From: Myxococcales bacterium
GTDB lineage: Bacteria; Myxococcota_A; UBA796; GCA-2862545
Length of the DNA stretch: 64,000 nt
Direction of reading: 5' to 3'
Assembly (NCBI GenBank): GCA_019634415.1
Contig: JAHQVJ010000116.1
Coordinates: forward strand, 1-64,000
The notes under the pieces are model-generated. The model made no database searches. It was not told the DNA's origin and was given only the letters and a program-made list of their open reading frames with translations. The translations under genes and the position numbers were made by a program. This document shows, piece by piece, positions 26,933-35,565 of this stretch; the first letter of the stretch is position 1; each line of letters starts with the position of its first letter.

Positions 26933-28306
26933 ATGAGCCAGGTCTTCATCTCCTACGACCACGCCGACGGCGGCAACGTGCACGCCATCCGTGACGTGGT
27001 GGCCACGCAGGGGCACACGCCCTGGTTCGACGGGCAGCTCACGGGGGGCGAGCGCGATCCGGAGCGGATCGAGCGAAAGATCCGCCGCTCGCTGTGCCTG
27101 GTGGTGATCCTGTCGGAGGCCTCGCTGAGCAGCGAGTGGGTGAAGCAGGAGGTGGAGTACGCCCAGCTGGCGGGCAAGCCCATCGTGCCGCTGGCCCGGG
27201 GGCTCGATCCGGCAGCACTGACGGAGCCGGAGTGGGCCGTGCGGCTGCAGACGGCACGGCACATCATCCGCTACAACCACAACGTGGGGCCAGCGGTGCA
27301 GCGCGCGCTCGGCGTGGCGATCCGCTGGACGGCTGCGCAGGCGACGAGCGGCCGGGTGGTGTCCTTCGTGAACTTCAAGGGCGGCGTGGGCAAGACGACC
27401 TTGTGCGCGCTCACCGGGTTCATCCTGGCGAAGTCCGAGCGGCGTCGGGTGCTGTTCGTGGATCTCGACCCTCAGGAGAACCTGTCGGACGTGTTCCTCA
27501 CGCCGGAGGTGATGCGCAGCGCGAGCGAGACGGGTCGCACGGCGCTGTCGTTGTTCGAGCCGATCCGGCTGGTACAGCCGGTGGCAGCGGACCACGACTT
27601 CGAGCTGCTGGCGGTGCGGCCGCAGAAGCTGCCGCGCCGGTCCGTGCAGAGCCTGCCGGTGCCCTTGATGATGGAGCGTCCGCGGCAGCTGGCGATCCTG
27701 CCCTCGGACTTCCGGATGGTGAAGTTCTGTCGGGCGTCGGCGGGGGCGCACGACCTGTACCGCGACAACTTCACGGAGGGGCTGCAGGAGCTCAAGCGCG
27801 ACTTCGATCTGGTGCTGGTGGACTGTGGGCCGGCGGCGTCGCTGCTGTCGCACTGCGCCTTGTCACTGGCGGACAAGATCGTGGCGCCCGTGCAGCCCAA
27901 CGACTCGGCCACGCGGGGTCTGGTCACGATGAATCGGGCGGCGCGAGAGGTGTTCGGCTTCGACATCCACGAGCGTGTGGCGCCCCTGTTCAACTTCGTG
28001 CGACCGAAGAACGTGACGGAGGCGAACTACGTGGAGCTGTTTCGGGACACACCGGAGCGGGTGTCGGCAGATCTGGGCGCGGTGCTGGCACCGGAGCAGA
28101 CGTTTCGCCAGACGATGCCGCAGGCAGATCCGCTGCTGCACTTGAACTCGTTCCTGAAGAAGCAGAACGCCCTGCACGAGGCCACGCCGTTGCGGCGGAT
28201 CGTGCGGCGGATGGGCAAGGCGGGGCCGGCAGCGGTGGCGGTGGCGGAGGAGCTGTTGCTGCAGCTTGATCTGGAGGCGGAGGACAGCGAGGAGGACGAA
28301 CCGTAG
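26933..28306 (+). CDS. TIR-domain / ParA-type ATPase fusion
   Basis: The ATG at 26933 begins directly at the TIR domain (MSQVFISYDHAD); an in-frame GTG at 26888 would add 15 residues. The TIR domain (1 to about 105) has FISY, WFDGQL (31-36) and SLSSEWVKQEVEYA, in which Glu73 sits where NAD-cleaving TIRs carry the catalytic Glu. After a linker a full ParA/MinD ATPase follows: Walker A KGGVGKTT (149-156), VDLDPQ (176-181), VDCGP (296-300) and a VAPVQPNDSATRG segment. The acidic tail ends at residue 457. TIR domains cleave NAD+ or bind partners; ParA ATPases form dimers on DNA. The combination suggests ATP-regulated NADase signalling, perhaps defence. It is followed 96 bases later by a small helical protein. 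Confidence 0.85.
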   Translation: MSQVFISYDHADGGNVHAIRDVVATQGHTPWFDGQLTGGERDPERIERKIRRSLCLVVILSEASLSSEWVKQEVEYAQLAGKPIVPLARGLDPAALTEPEWAVRLQTARHIIRYNHNVGPAVQRALGVAIRWTAAQATSGRVVSFVNFKGGVGKTTLCALTGFILAKSERRRVLFVDLDPQENLSDVFLTPEVMRSASETGRTALSLFEPIRLVQPVAADHDFELLAVRPQKLPRRSVQSLPVPLMMERPRQLAILPSDFRMVKFCRASAGAHDLYRDNFTEGLQELKRDFDLVLVDCGPAASLLSHCALSLADKIVAPVQPNDSATRGLVTMNRAAREVFGFDIHERVAPLFNFVRPKNVTEANYVELFRDTPERVSADLGAVLAPEQTFRQTMPQADPLLHLNSFLKKQNALHEATPLRRIVRRMGKAGPAAVAVAEELLLQLDLEAEDSEEDEP

Positions 28307-28402
28307 GCGACCAGGGCTTCGAGCGACCTGCGGTGCGCTCGGACGCGTTCGTGCGTACGTGGGGACGCATCCAGAGCCCGAACACCTGTGGGAGGATCAC
28401 CC

Positions 28403-28834
28403 GTGCGCGACCAGACCCGACTTCTCCTCGAGCGGATCAAGACCTCGCGGGCCACCCCGAAGCTAGGGATCGCACACATCGAGGCCATGGCCCGGGACGT
28501 ACAGGAGCTCGGGCTCGAGACGTTCCTGGCGCAGGTCGGCGCGGTGCTGGAGCCTGCGGTCGCTGCGTCCGGGACCGCGCGGAGCACGCCAGCCGTAGAC
28601 CCCGAGGTGGCGAAGGCGTTCCGCAATGCCGAGGCGCGCACCAGCCTGCCCCGGCGAGCGTTCCTCGACGCCGTGATGGCGCGCGCCATCGCGGAGCACG
28701 GTCAGGAGCTGCAGCTGCCCAAGCGCAAGCACACCATGCCAGCCGTGATGGCGGCGTACACCGAGCGGCTAGGCGCCGACAGCGTGATCGAGCTGTTGTG
28801 GGCGGTGGCCGCTGCCAACAGCCGGAATCGCTGA
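28403..28834 (+). CDS. Small helical protein downstream of TIR-ParA, unknown function
   Basis: This 143-residue protein starts at GTG 28403, with GGAGG 7 bases upstream; an upstream GTG (28388) would place that SD inside the gene. It is predicted all-helical, Arg/Lys/Glu-rich, with LLLERIKTSR, LGIAHIEAMARDVQ and an AFLDAVMARAIAEHGQEL helix, then a basic KRKH patch near residue 112. No signal peptide, membrane segment or named domain is seen. Its position just after the TIR-ParA fusion with no other gene between suggests a partner (regulator or DNA-binding adaptor). It converges with the serine protease at 28849. Confidence 0.7.
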   Translation: MRDQTRLLLERIKTSRATPKLGIAHIEAMARDVQELGLETFLAQVGAVLEPAVAASGTARSTPAVDPEVAKAFRNAEARTSLPRRAFLDAVMARAIAEHGQELQLPKRKHTMPAVMAAYTERLGADSVIELLWAVAAANSRNR

Positions 28835-28848
28835 GCGACCGCGCCGGC

Positions 28849-30375
28849 TCATTCCACCGAGTCGGAGTCGCTGCTCACCGGCGTCACCTCTTCGAGCTGC
28901 TGGACGACGCGAAGGAACGTCTCGCGTCGGCTCTTGTTGGCCGAGTGGAGAATGCGGACGTAGGCGTTGTCCGACTCGGTCACGCGGACTCGAATCGGCG
29001 TCATTCCCCTCCGCGCCACGCGCACATCGCCCGGCTGGGCCGAGATGCAGGCGTAGCTACGAGTCGGCATGCGCACGACGACGCGGCCAACCGTCACGGG
29101 GACGATCGAGTCGTCCCAGCCCATTCGGAACACGCACACACGTTGTGTGGGTGGTGGCCAGCTGACGTCCGGATCGGCGTCGTCCACGACGCGAGGGCGA
29201 GGTCCCTCCTCGTGGAGGGGATCCCCCTCCACCGTCGAGACGTCCGCAAGCTCGACGGCCAGGCTCCGCAGGGCGTCCTGCGTGGGTACGGCGTAGCCCA
29301 GCCCCTCGAGTGACTGTCCGACCATCTTCGCGCTCACGATCCCCACGACTCGGCCCTGCTCGTCGAAGAGGGGGCCGCCGCTCGAGCCCGGGTTGACCGC
29401 GGCATCGGTCTGCAGCCAGCGACGCCCATCGATGGGCTGAAGGGCCGAGACGATCCCGGCGGTCGCCGAGCTGTGCGTCGACCCCAGCGGGTAGCCCACC
29501 ACGTGGACGCGATCCCCCACGTCCGGTTCGTCCGTGCGCAGCGGCGCGCAGGGGAAGCCAGCCCCCTCGATCTCGAGCAAGGCCACGTCTCGCAGCTCGT
29601 CGTGGCGGACCCGCCGCGCGGGCAACGTGGGCCCCCCGCTCAGCGACACCTCCGTCGACGCACCGGCCGACACCACGTGGGCCGCCGTCATCACGAATCC
29701 ATCGGGGCTCACGACCACACCGCTGCCAGTGCCTGCCCCGTGGGTGATCCGCACGACGGCAGACCGCAGGGTGTCGATCCCTCCAGGAGTGGACGGAGCG
29801 GAGCACGTCGACAACGTCGCGCCGGGGGCGAGCTCCGCGGCGGCCGTGGACCCACCGAGGGCGTCGACGAAGGAGGGGCGGCCGAGCACGTTGCCCAGGG
29901 CCACCCACAGCAGATCGGCGGCCGTGGGCTCCCCGTTCTTGGAGATCCAGCCCCACGTCGTCACCTCGTAGACCACCTCCGCCAAGCGACGGTCCATCAG
30001 CTCCCAGCGGATCTGAGCCTTCACCCCACTGGGGTCGGGGTAGGACGTGTCGTCGACGGAGGTGATCTCGCCGCCCAACAGGAAGCGCGCCTCATCGGAT
30101 CGGTCCACGGAGAACAGGAGGTTCTCAGCGCCCGACACCGGCCACCCCGCCTCCCTCGCCTGCTCCAGGAGGTGGATTCGAAGATCCTCGCCAGTCACGC
30201 CCTTCCACAGCCCGTCGTCTTCCCCCCGCCACACCAGGGGCACGACGGTGAACGGCTCCACCTCCGTGTCGTCCGGATAGCTGGGGTCGAGGGCACGCCA
30301 GCGCTCCCCCTCCTCTGCGTCAGACGGCTGCGCAACGGTGGGCAACGCCGTGAGGAATCCTGCCAAGAGCCACAT
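28849..30375 (-). CDS. Secreted trypsin-like (S1C) serine protease with N-terminal extension
   Basis: This 508-residue protein has signal peptide MWLLAGFLTALPTVA. Residues 20-190 form an unassigned extension with LLFSVDRSDEARFLLGGEI. The trypsin-like fold follows with the full triad: TAAHVV (His233), RDVALL (Asp263) and NPGSSGGP (Ser332), with the oxyanion-hole pattern of HtrA/DegP-type S1C proteases. No PDZ domain follows. The C-terminal 150 residues are a beta-rich tail with VCVFRMGWDD and RSYACISAQPGDV. It probably cleaves envelope proteins. It is transcribed toward the TIR-ParA partner gene and convergent with it. Confidence 0.88.
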   Translation of the reverse strand: MWLLAGFLTALPTVAQPSDAEEGERWRALDPSYPDDTEVEPFTVVPLVWRGEDDGLWKGVTGEDLRIHLLEQAREAGWPVSGAENLLFSVDRSDEARFLLGGEITSVDDTSYPDPSGVKAQIRWELMDRRLAEVVYEVTTWGWISKNGEPTAADLLWVALGNVLGRPSFVDALGGSTAAAELAPGATLSTCSAPSTPGGIDTLRSAVVRITHGAGTGSGVVVSPDGFVMTAAHVVSAGASTEVSLSGGPTLPARRVRHDELRDVALLEIEGAGFPCAPLRTDEPDVGDRVHVVGYPLGSTHSSATAGIVSALQPIDGRRWLQTDAAVNPGSSGGPLFDEQGRVVGIVSAKMVGQSLEGLGYAVPTQDALRSLAVELADVSTVEGDPLHEEGPRPRVVDDADPDVSWPPPTQRVCVFRMGWDDSIVPVTVGRVVVRMPTRSYACISAQPGDVRVARRGMTPIRVRVTESDNAYVRILHSANKSRRETFLRVVQQLEEVTPVSSDSDSVE

Positions 30376-30497
30376 CCGAGCCTCCCTCCTCCGATCACCC
30401 CACGTACGTCACGAGGCGGTCGCACCCTGCATCGATTGTGTCGGGCGGCCGAGTCTCCGGTGGCCACCAGGCGACCGAGAGCAGCTGGGCAAGCGGG

Positions 30498-31067
30498 CTA
30501 GCCCTGCAGGATCGAGCCGCAGTGATCGCAGTCCACGCTGCCGTCCTCGTTGAACTCCACCTCGTCCGCCTCCACGGGCGCACCACAGGCCGCGCACTTG
30601 CTCGGCAGGTGGCGCCGCATGCTCCGGTTCACCACCACCTCGCCCTCCGGCACCTTCGGTGGCACGCCCACCTGGGAGCGGACCTTCTGCTCCAGGGCAT
30701 CCGCCTGGCCCGCCAGCGGGGAGTCGCGCACCACCTTCAGCAGCTTGCCGAACATGCGAGAGGAGCGCTCTTTGTCGCCGTCTTGCTTCGCGTCTGCGAT
30801 CGCGTGGTCCAGCCACGTATCGAAGGCCGCCTGCGCCCCCAGCTTCGCGTGGCTCGCCGCCGCGCGCACGCTCAAGTGCGCCGCCACCCGCGGCATGCCG
30901 CGATCGCGAGCCACCGGTGCCATGCGCTCGAAGCGCTCCGCCGCTGCCGCATAGTCGCCCGAGCGGAACAGCTGGTTGCCCTCCATCATGCGCTGCCGCG
31001 CCACCGCCCCCAGCCGGTTCTCCGCACTCCGCCGCCCTCCACGCCGCATCGGACCCGTTCCCAACAT
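30498..31067 (-). CDS. TPR-like protein with C-terminal zinc ribbon
   Basis: The ATG at 31067 (MLGTGPMRRGG) is chosen because the frame upstream is antisense to the divergent TonB_C-like gene. The 189-residue product has helical TPR-like pairs (MMEGNQLFRSGDYAAAAERFERMA, AHLSVRAAASHAKL). It ends in a zinc ribbon with CAACGAP and CDHCGSIL (four cysteines in CxxC pairs). It is cytoplasmic, with no signal or membrane segment. Possibly an assembly or protein-interaction factor; the family is not identified. It is divergent from the four-unit TonB_C-like gene, with 99 bases between starts. Confidence 0.75.
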   Translation of the reverse strand: MLGTGPMRRGGRRSAENRLGAVARQRMMEGNQLFRSGDYAAAAERFERMAPVARDRGMPRVAAHLSVRAAASHAKLGAQAAFDTWLDHAIADAKQDGDKERSSRMFGKLLKVVRDSPLAGQADALEQKVRSQVGVPPKVPEGEVVVNRSMRRHLPSKCAACGAPVEADEVEFNEDGSVDCDHCGSILQG

Positions 31068-31166
31068 GCCGCTACGAGGACGACCACGCCTACCCACATT
31101 CACCTCCACGGCCACGACGTAGCACACCTGCTGGTCGTCGTCGCGGCCCGACGATACTCCCGCTGC

Positions 31167-32696
31167 GTGCTGACCTCCGCCTTTCTTGTTGGCGCTACGG
31201 CTCTCGCAACCCCCGAGATGGCCGAGCTTCCGTTCCGCATCGAGACCGAAGCGGGCAGCTTCGACGTCGTGAGCTGGCGGCCTCCGCCGATCCTGGTTCT
31301 CGACAAGGAGGATCGCACCTGCCGCCTCGGCCTGCGCTGGACGGCAAAGGGCCCGAGCGTCGACGATCGCGGCTGCCCCCAGTCCGCTCGCTCCGAGGCC
31401 ATGGCCACGCTGGATGCCTGGTCCATCGAGGCCTCCGAGGACGCACGGCCCCAGGAGCTGGCGGAGATCTGGTTCGTCTACCCCCACGAGCCCGACACCG
31501 ACGTGGCCGTCTTGGTGCGCCAGTCGTCGGGCGCGAACCTCACGCTGCCCACGGGCGTCGACGCGGCTCCCTTCTCGATCCTCGCCTGGACCTTCCTGCG
31601 CTTCCCCGACGCCAAGGAAGGGGCGACGGACGTGGAGACCTGTCAGGTGGACGTGCGTGCCGACGTCGCGGGCGTGGCCCAGCGGGTGCGGGCCACGGGT
31701 TGCGATCCCGCCTACGCCGACGCCGTGCGGGACGCCGTGAAGGCTTGGCGCTTCGATCCCCCCACGCTCCATCGCGAGCCGCTGGAGACCTCGATCCGGT
31801 TCAGCGCCACCTTCGATCCGACTCAGCGGCCCGAAGCCGACGAGTGGAAGCCGGACGAGGACCGAATGAAGCTGTGGACCACGCGCCAGTTCGACGCGCT
31901 CACGCGCGCGGAGCGCCTGTGGTTCATCCGCGCCGCCCTCACCCCCACTGTGGAGCGAGATCTCGGACCGGGCCTGGTGCGGGTGTCGCTGCCCAAGAAG
32001 CCCGAGATCGGCGATCGCGAGCCGCTGATGTTCTTCGCGGCCGGCGAGCGCCAGGCGCAGGTGCCGTTGCCCGATCACCCGCCCATCTTCCTGCTCATGC
32101 GGCCCGGCCGGGAGATCGTGGAGGTCTACGACGCACCGCGGCCCGATCCCAGCACCCTCGGGCTCGAGGGTCGGGCCACGTGCGAGCTGATCGTTCAGGT
32201 GGACGGCAACCGAGCGGTGGTGGTGTGGGCGCAGTCCTGTGATCCGGAGGTGCGCCGCGCCTCCATCGATGCCGCCCGTGACTGGATCCTGCAGCATCGA
32301 GGGGATTCGCGCGATCGCGAGCGCTTCACGGTCACCGTGCGCTTCGACGCAGACAACGAAGCCGAGCTGGTGTTCGACGCCCAGGACATGCAGACCGAGC
32401 GCGCAGACCTGCCGGCATACGTGCACACCGAGTCCCCACCCCGGCCCGCCCACCGCGTGCCCCCGAAGCTGCCGCGCAAGCTGGTGGAGGAACGCGGCCT
32501 ACCGAACGGCGAGTGTCGGATGGAGATCCTGGTCACCAAGGGCGGCGCCACGAGGAACGCCCAGATCATCAGTTGTCCGACGGGCTTCCAGGCCTCCGCG
32601 CTGAAGGCCGTGAAGCGCTGGCGCTGGGATCCGGCGACGGTGGACGGACAACCGGTGGCAGTGACCACCGAGGTGCAGATCCGCTTCGCCCCTTAG
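31167..32696 (+). CDS. Protein with four cysteine-paired TonB C-terminal-like units
   Basis: The GTG start at 31167 gives 509 residues with a signal peptide (MLTSAFLVGATALATP). Four units share the TonB_C/energy-transducer fold pattern, each opening with Cys and carrying a CP or CD after the beta-hairpin: C52...GCP (70-71), C159...GCDP (179), C339...SCDP (358) and C450...SCP (470). A later Trp/basic segment (VKAWRFDPPT, VKRWRWDPAT) matches the TonB C-terminal helix region. Linkers between units 2 and 3 are long. A single TonB_C usually contacts TonB-dependent receptors; four in tandem suggest a multivalent periplasmic adaptor. The domain call is mine from the repeated CxxxxxxG...CP spacing; no search was run. 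Confidence 0.7.
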   Translation: MLTSAFLVGATALATPEMAELPFRIETEAGSFDVVSWRPPPILVLDKEDRTCRLGLRWTAKGPSVDDRGCPQSARSEAMATLDAWSIEASEDARPQELAEIWFVYPHEPDTDVAVLVRQSSGANLTLPTGVDAAPFSILAWTFLRFPDAKEGATDVETCQVDVRADVAGVAQRVRATGCDPAYADAVRDAVKAWRFDPPTLHREPLETSIRFSATFDPTQRPEADEWKPDEDRMKLWTTRQFDALTRAERLWFIRAALTPTVERDLGPGLVRVSLPKKPEIGDREPLMFFAAGERQAQVPLPDHPPIFLLMRPGREIVEVYDAPRPDPSTLGLEGRATCELIVQVDGNRAVVVWAQSCDPEVRRASIDAARDWILQHRGDSRDRERFTVTVRFDADNEAELVFDAQDMQTERADLPAYVHTESPPRPAHRVPPKLPRKLVEERGLPNGECRMEILVTKGGATRNAQIISCPTGFQASALKAVKRWRWDPATVDGQPVAVTTEVQIRFAP

Positions 32697-32815
32697 GGAG
32701 TCGAGCAGATTGCGGAGCCGTCGGCAAGGGGCCGGATCCAGGCTCGAAGAGCCCCGGTCCCGTGCCAGCGGCTCTGAAAAACGCGACGACGAAGACCGCA
32801 ACATCCCCGACCCAA

Positions 32816-33361
32816 TCAACGCTCGTGCGAGAGCACCTCGACCGAGCCGTCCGCCGCCGTGATCACCGGCTCGTAGCCGCTCGCCACCAGGTTCCAGCGC
32901 CGGCCGTACACGTGCACTCGCCGCGTCTGTGCACCCGCCGCGTCCACCAGCGTGCCCCCCGCGTGCGTCCAGGCGAGCAGGCTCCCCCGCAGGTTGCGCA
33001 CGTCGAAGCCTTCCTTGGTCAGGCTCCGCGCCTCCCAGCCGCTGCGCGCCCCCACCGTGCAGAACACCACGATCCGCCGCTTCTGGTAGGCCGCCGGATC
33101 GGCCCGCAGCTGCGCCAGCGTGATCGATCCCGGCAGCGTCGACACCTCGCGCTCCACCGGCGGACGCACGTCCACCAGTACCCAGTCGCTGCCCTTGTCC
33201 AGCGTCGTCTTCAGCTCCGCCGCCGACACGTCTCGCACACCCGAGAACGCCACCCGGTACGACGCGTACATCCGATCGATGCGCACCAACCGCTCGGAGT
33301 CCGTCGGTGGCGACGCCAGCGACGCCAAACTCGCCAGCCACAGCGTCAACAGCCCGATCAC
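32816..33361 (-). CDS. Secreted rhodanese-like protein
   Basis: This 181-residue protein has signal peptide MIGLLTLWLASLASLASP and a single rhodanese domain: DWVLVDVRPPVEREVSTLPGS, then VFCTVGARSGWEA with the persulfide-forming Cys in the CTVGARSG active loop. Rhodanese domains transfer sulfane sulfur or act in redox and arsenate metabolism. The N-terminal segment before the fold (DSERLVRIDRMYASYR) is extra. The gene ends 119 bases after the convergent TonB_C-like gene and follows the DUF4230 gene by 21 bases on the same strand. Confidence 0.85.
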   Translation of the reverse strand: MIGLLTLWLASLASLASPPTDSERLVRIDRMYASYRVAFSGVRDVSAAELKTTLDKGSDWVLVDVRPPVEREVSTLPGSITLAQLRADPAAYQKRRIVVFCTVGARSGWEARSLTKEGFDVRNLRGSLLAWTHAGGTLVDAAGAQTRRVHVYGRRWNLVASGYEPVITAADGSVEVLSHER

Positions 33362-33382
33362 GCCCTCCTCATCTCGCGCGTA

Positions 33383-34588
33383 TCATTCGACCGGAGCCTG
33401 TCCCGCGAACACCACCTCCACGCGATACTGCGACCCCGGCAGCGCCGTCACCGGGCTGTACAGATCCTGGACCAGACCCTCCGCCCGCTCCTCGGCCTGT
33501 GCGAGCAACCCGTCCTTCAGCGCCTGAGCCTCCACCTGCTTCTGCAGCGCCGCGATCGCCTGGTTGCGCTGCGCCGACGTCAGCGACGTCCACCAGCCCT
33601 CCTTCTCCTGCGAGAACTCCGGCACCAGCGTGTTCGACAGCACCTCCGCCCGCGGCAGCGCCACCCGGATCAGGTGCTCGTCGTGCAGCACCGTCACCTC
33701 GTAGGACTCGTGCATCTTGAAGCCCGACTTCACGATGCCCGTGCCGCGCACCTCCAGCGTGGCCACGTCCGTGGACTCGATGGGCCACCCCTCGAAGACC
33801 TTGGACTCGTAGTCGTGCCGCACGCGGCCCTGCACCTGCACCTCGGCCGTCGCCAGCTCCATGATGGCCTTGCGGTGCCGCGTCTCCGCCGCCGTCACCG
33901 AGGCCGACACGTCCCTCGCCAGCGCCGCCTCCGACAGCTCGCGCGCCCAGGGAGCCAGCAGCTCCTTGTCCACGAACGCACACAGCCCCGAGATCACCGG
34001 CCGCGGCTCGTCCGGCGCCACCGACGTGAGGAACGCCTCCCGCACCACGCCGCAGGCCTCGTCCTTGAGCAAGGTGTGCAGATCACTCGCCGCCGTGTGG
34101 TGCGACAGCGACATCCGGCTCCCCGGCAGCGGAGCCCGCCGCGCCTGCCATCCCGACAGCGTGTCGTGGTTCGCCGCGATCACCGGGGCCTTCATCTGCG
34201 ACCAGGTCGTCCGCGCCCGCTGCGCGTGGCCCGCCTCGAAGGGGTAGGCCCGCCCCGTACGCTCGATGAGGGCCTCGTACAGCCGGTCCAGGGCCGACAC
34301 GAACCGCGGCGAGGGCGGATCCTGTCCCAGATCCGACAGCCCGTCCACCACCGCCTGCACGTCCAGGTTCAGCGCCGCACCGCCCCCCTTCTGCACGATG
34401 GTGCGCGCATCCTTGCTGTTGCCGTAGCCCTCCCGGAATCCCTGGGCGTGACCACGCTCGTAGCCGAAGGCGTCCCCCGAGCGGTAGACCCAAGGGATCA
34501 CGTAGGCCAGCGCACCGCCCAGCAGGAGCAGGAACAGCAGCGTACGCACAAAGCCGCCCGAGCGACGGCCGCGGTTCGATTCCGACAT
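33383..34588 (-). CDS. DUF4230-like membrane-anchored protein
   Basis: This 401-residue protein has one N-terminal membrane helix (FVRTLLFLLLLGGALAYVIPW). A long middle region follows. The C-terminal third resembles DUF4230: LATAEVQVQGRVRHDYESKVF, TLEVRGTGIVKSGF and VLHDEHLIRVALPRAEVLSNTLVPEF, in which strands alternate with the LPR/LP turn of that family. DUF4230 proteins are membrane-anchored and uncharacterised. The SD is near TGACACGTCGCG; the gene starts 7 bases after the methyltransferase stop on the same strand. Confidence 0.6.
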   Translation of the reverse strand: MSESNRGRRSGGFVRTLLFLLLLGGALAYVIPWVYRSGDAFGYERGHAQGFREGYGNSKDARTIVQKGGGAALNLDVQAVVDGLSDLGQDPPSPRFVSALDRLYEALIERTGRAYPFEAGHAQRARTTWSQMKAPVIAANHDTLSGWQARRAPLPGSRMSLSHHTAASDLHTLLKDEACGVVREAFLTSVAPDEPRPVISGLCAFVDKELLAPWARELSEAALARDVSASVTAAETRHRKAIMELATAEVQVQGRVRHDYESKVFEGWPIESTDVATLEVRGTGIVKSGFKMHESYEVTVLHDEHLIRVALPRAEVLSNTLVPEFSQEKEGWWTSLTSAQRNQAIAALQKQVEAQALKDGLLAQAEERAEGLVQDLYSPVTALPGSQYRVEVVFAGQAPVE

Positions 34589-34595
34589 GGCGGCA

Positions 34596-35504
34596 TCATG
34601 ACACGTCGCGCAGGCCCCGGGTCAGCGCCGCCACGTGGTCGGGACCCGTGCGGCAGCAGCCGCCGATCACGGCGGCCCCCAGCGCCTTCCATTCCGATGC
34701 CTGCGCCACGAAGTCGTGCACGTCGGGCTCGCCCACCCAGCAGCGACGATCCCCGTCGAAGCGCTCTCCGGAGTTCGGATAGACCACCGCTGGGGCCGTG
34801 AGGCCCGCCTGCCGACAGCGACGTAACAGCGGCGTGACATGGCGCGGGGCCGTGCAGTTGATGCCCCAGGCCCACACCGCGTCGGACGCCTGCACCACCC
34901 GCGCCACCTCCTCGATGGGGGTGCCGTCGGAGAGGTGCGCGCCGTCGCGGCACGACACGCTGATCCAGCCCGGGAGCGCTCCCTCGGCGAACAGTGACGC
35001 CAGCGCCCGAACCTCGCGCAGGCTGGGCACCGTCTCGCAGGCCAGCAGATCAGCTCCACTGCCGCACAGCAGCTCCCAACGCGGTCGGTGGAACGCCACC
35101 AGCTCGTCCACCGACAACCCGTCGTCGCCGCGGAACTCCGAGCCATCCGCCAGGGTGGCGCCGTAGGGCCCCACGCTCGCCGCCACCGCAGCGGCTCCGT
35201 CACCGCGAGCGCGCAGCGCCAAGCGCACCGCCTGCAGCATCACCGCCTCGGCGCGCGAGGCCTCGAGCCCCAGCGCCATCAACCCCTGGGGCGTGGCCTG
35301 GTAGGTGGCCGCGATCACGCAGTCGGCCCCCGCCTGCAGGTAGCGCTCGTGCACTGCCACCACCGCGTCGGGCGCCTCCATCACCACGCGTGCCGACCAC
35401 AGCGGGTGGTCCAGGTCGTGGCCGTCCGCCTCGAGCTGTGTGGCCAGTCCCCCATCGAGGATCGCCACCCCGTGCGCCTGCAGGGCGCGCTGAAGACCCG
35501 GCAC
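34596..35504 (-). CDS. mmuM: Homocysteine S-methyltransferase (MmuM-like)
   Basis: The start is set at GTG 35504 (VPGLQRALQAHG), which aligns with the start of the E. coli MmuM N-terminus (LLLDGAMATELE versus AILDGGLATQLE). An upstream ATG at 35567 would overlap the start of the divergent gene. The 302-residue barrel has SARVVMEAPDAVVAVHERYLQAGAD, a first zinc ligand in INCTAP and the second pair in IGGCCRTGPDH. The enzyme methylates homocysteine to methionine using S-methylmethionine or SAM. It is followed on the same strand by the DUF4230-like gene. Confidence 0.9.
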   Translation of the reverse strand: MPGLQRALQAHGVAILDGGLATQLEADGHDLDHPLWSARVVMEAPDAVVAVHERYLQAGADCVIAATYQATPQGLMALGLEASRAEAVMLQAVRLALRARGDGAAAVAASVGPYGATLADGSEFRGDDGLSVDELVAFHRPRWELLCGSGADLLACETVPSLREVRALASLFAEGALPGWISVSCRDGAHLSDGTPIEEVARVVQASDAVWAWGINCTAPRHVTPLLRRCRQAGLTAPAVVYPNSGERFDGDRRCWVGEPDVHDFVAQASEWKALGAAVIGGCCRTGPDHVAALTRGLRDVS

Positions 35505-35565
35505 CGGAATGCCGGGGACCCGCGGCCGCCCGTGTGGGCCGTTGGGTGCGTGGTAAGGGGGCAGC

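Noticed and set aside
26933-28306. ParA domain considered as plasmid/chromosome partitioning
   Set aside because: No ParB or parS-like repeats nearby and the protein begins with a full TIR domain, so a dedicated partition role is unlikely.
30498-32453. A 651-codon frame on the minus strand over the TonB_C-like gene
   Set aside because: Only the last 189 residues (TPR and zinc ribbon) look real; the upstream part is the shadow of the plus-strand gene that has conserved TonB_C-like units.
32748-32775. AGAGCC/GGCTCT inverted repeat after the four-unit TonB_C-like gene
   Set aside because: 6-bp stem with 16-base loop and no T-run on either strand; too weak to call.
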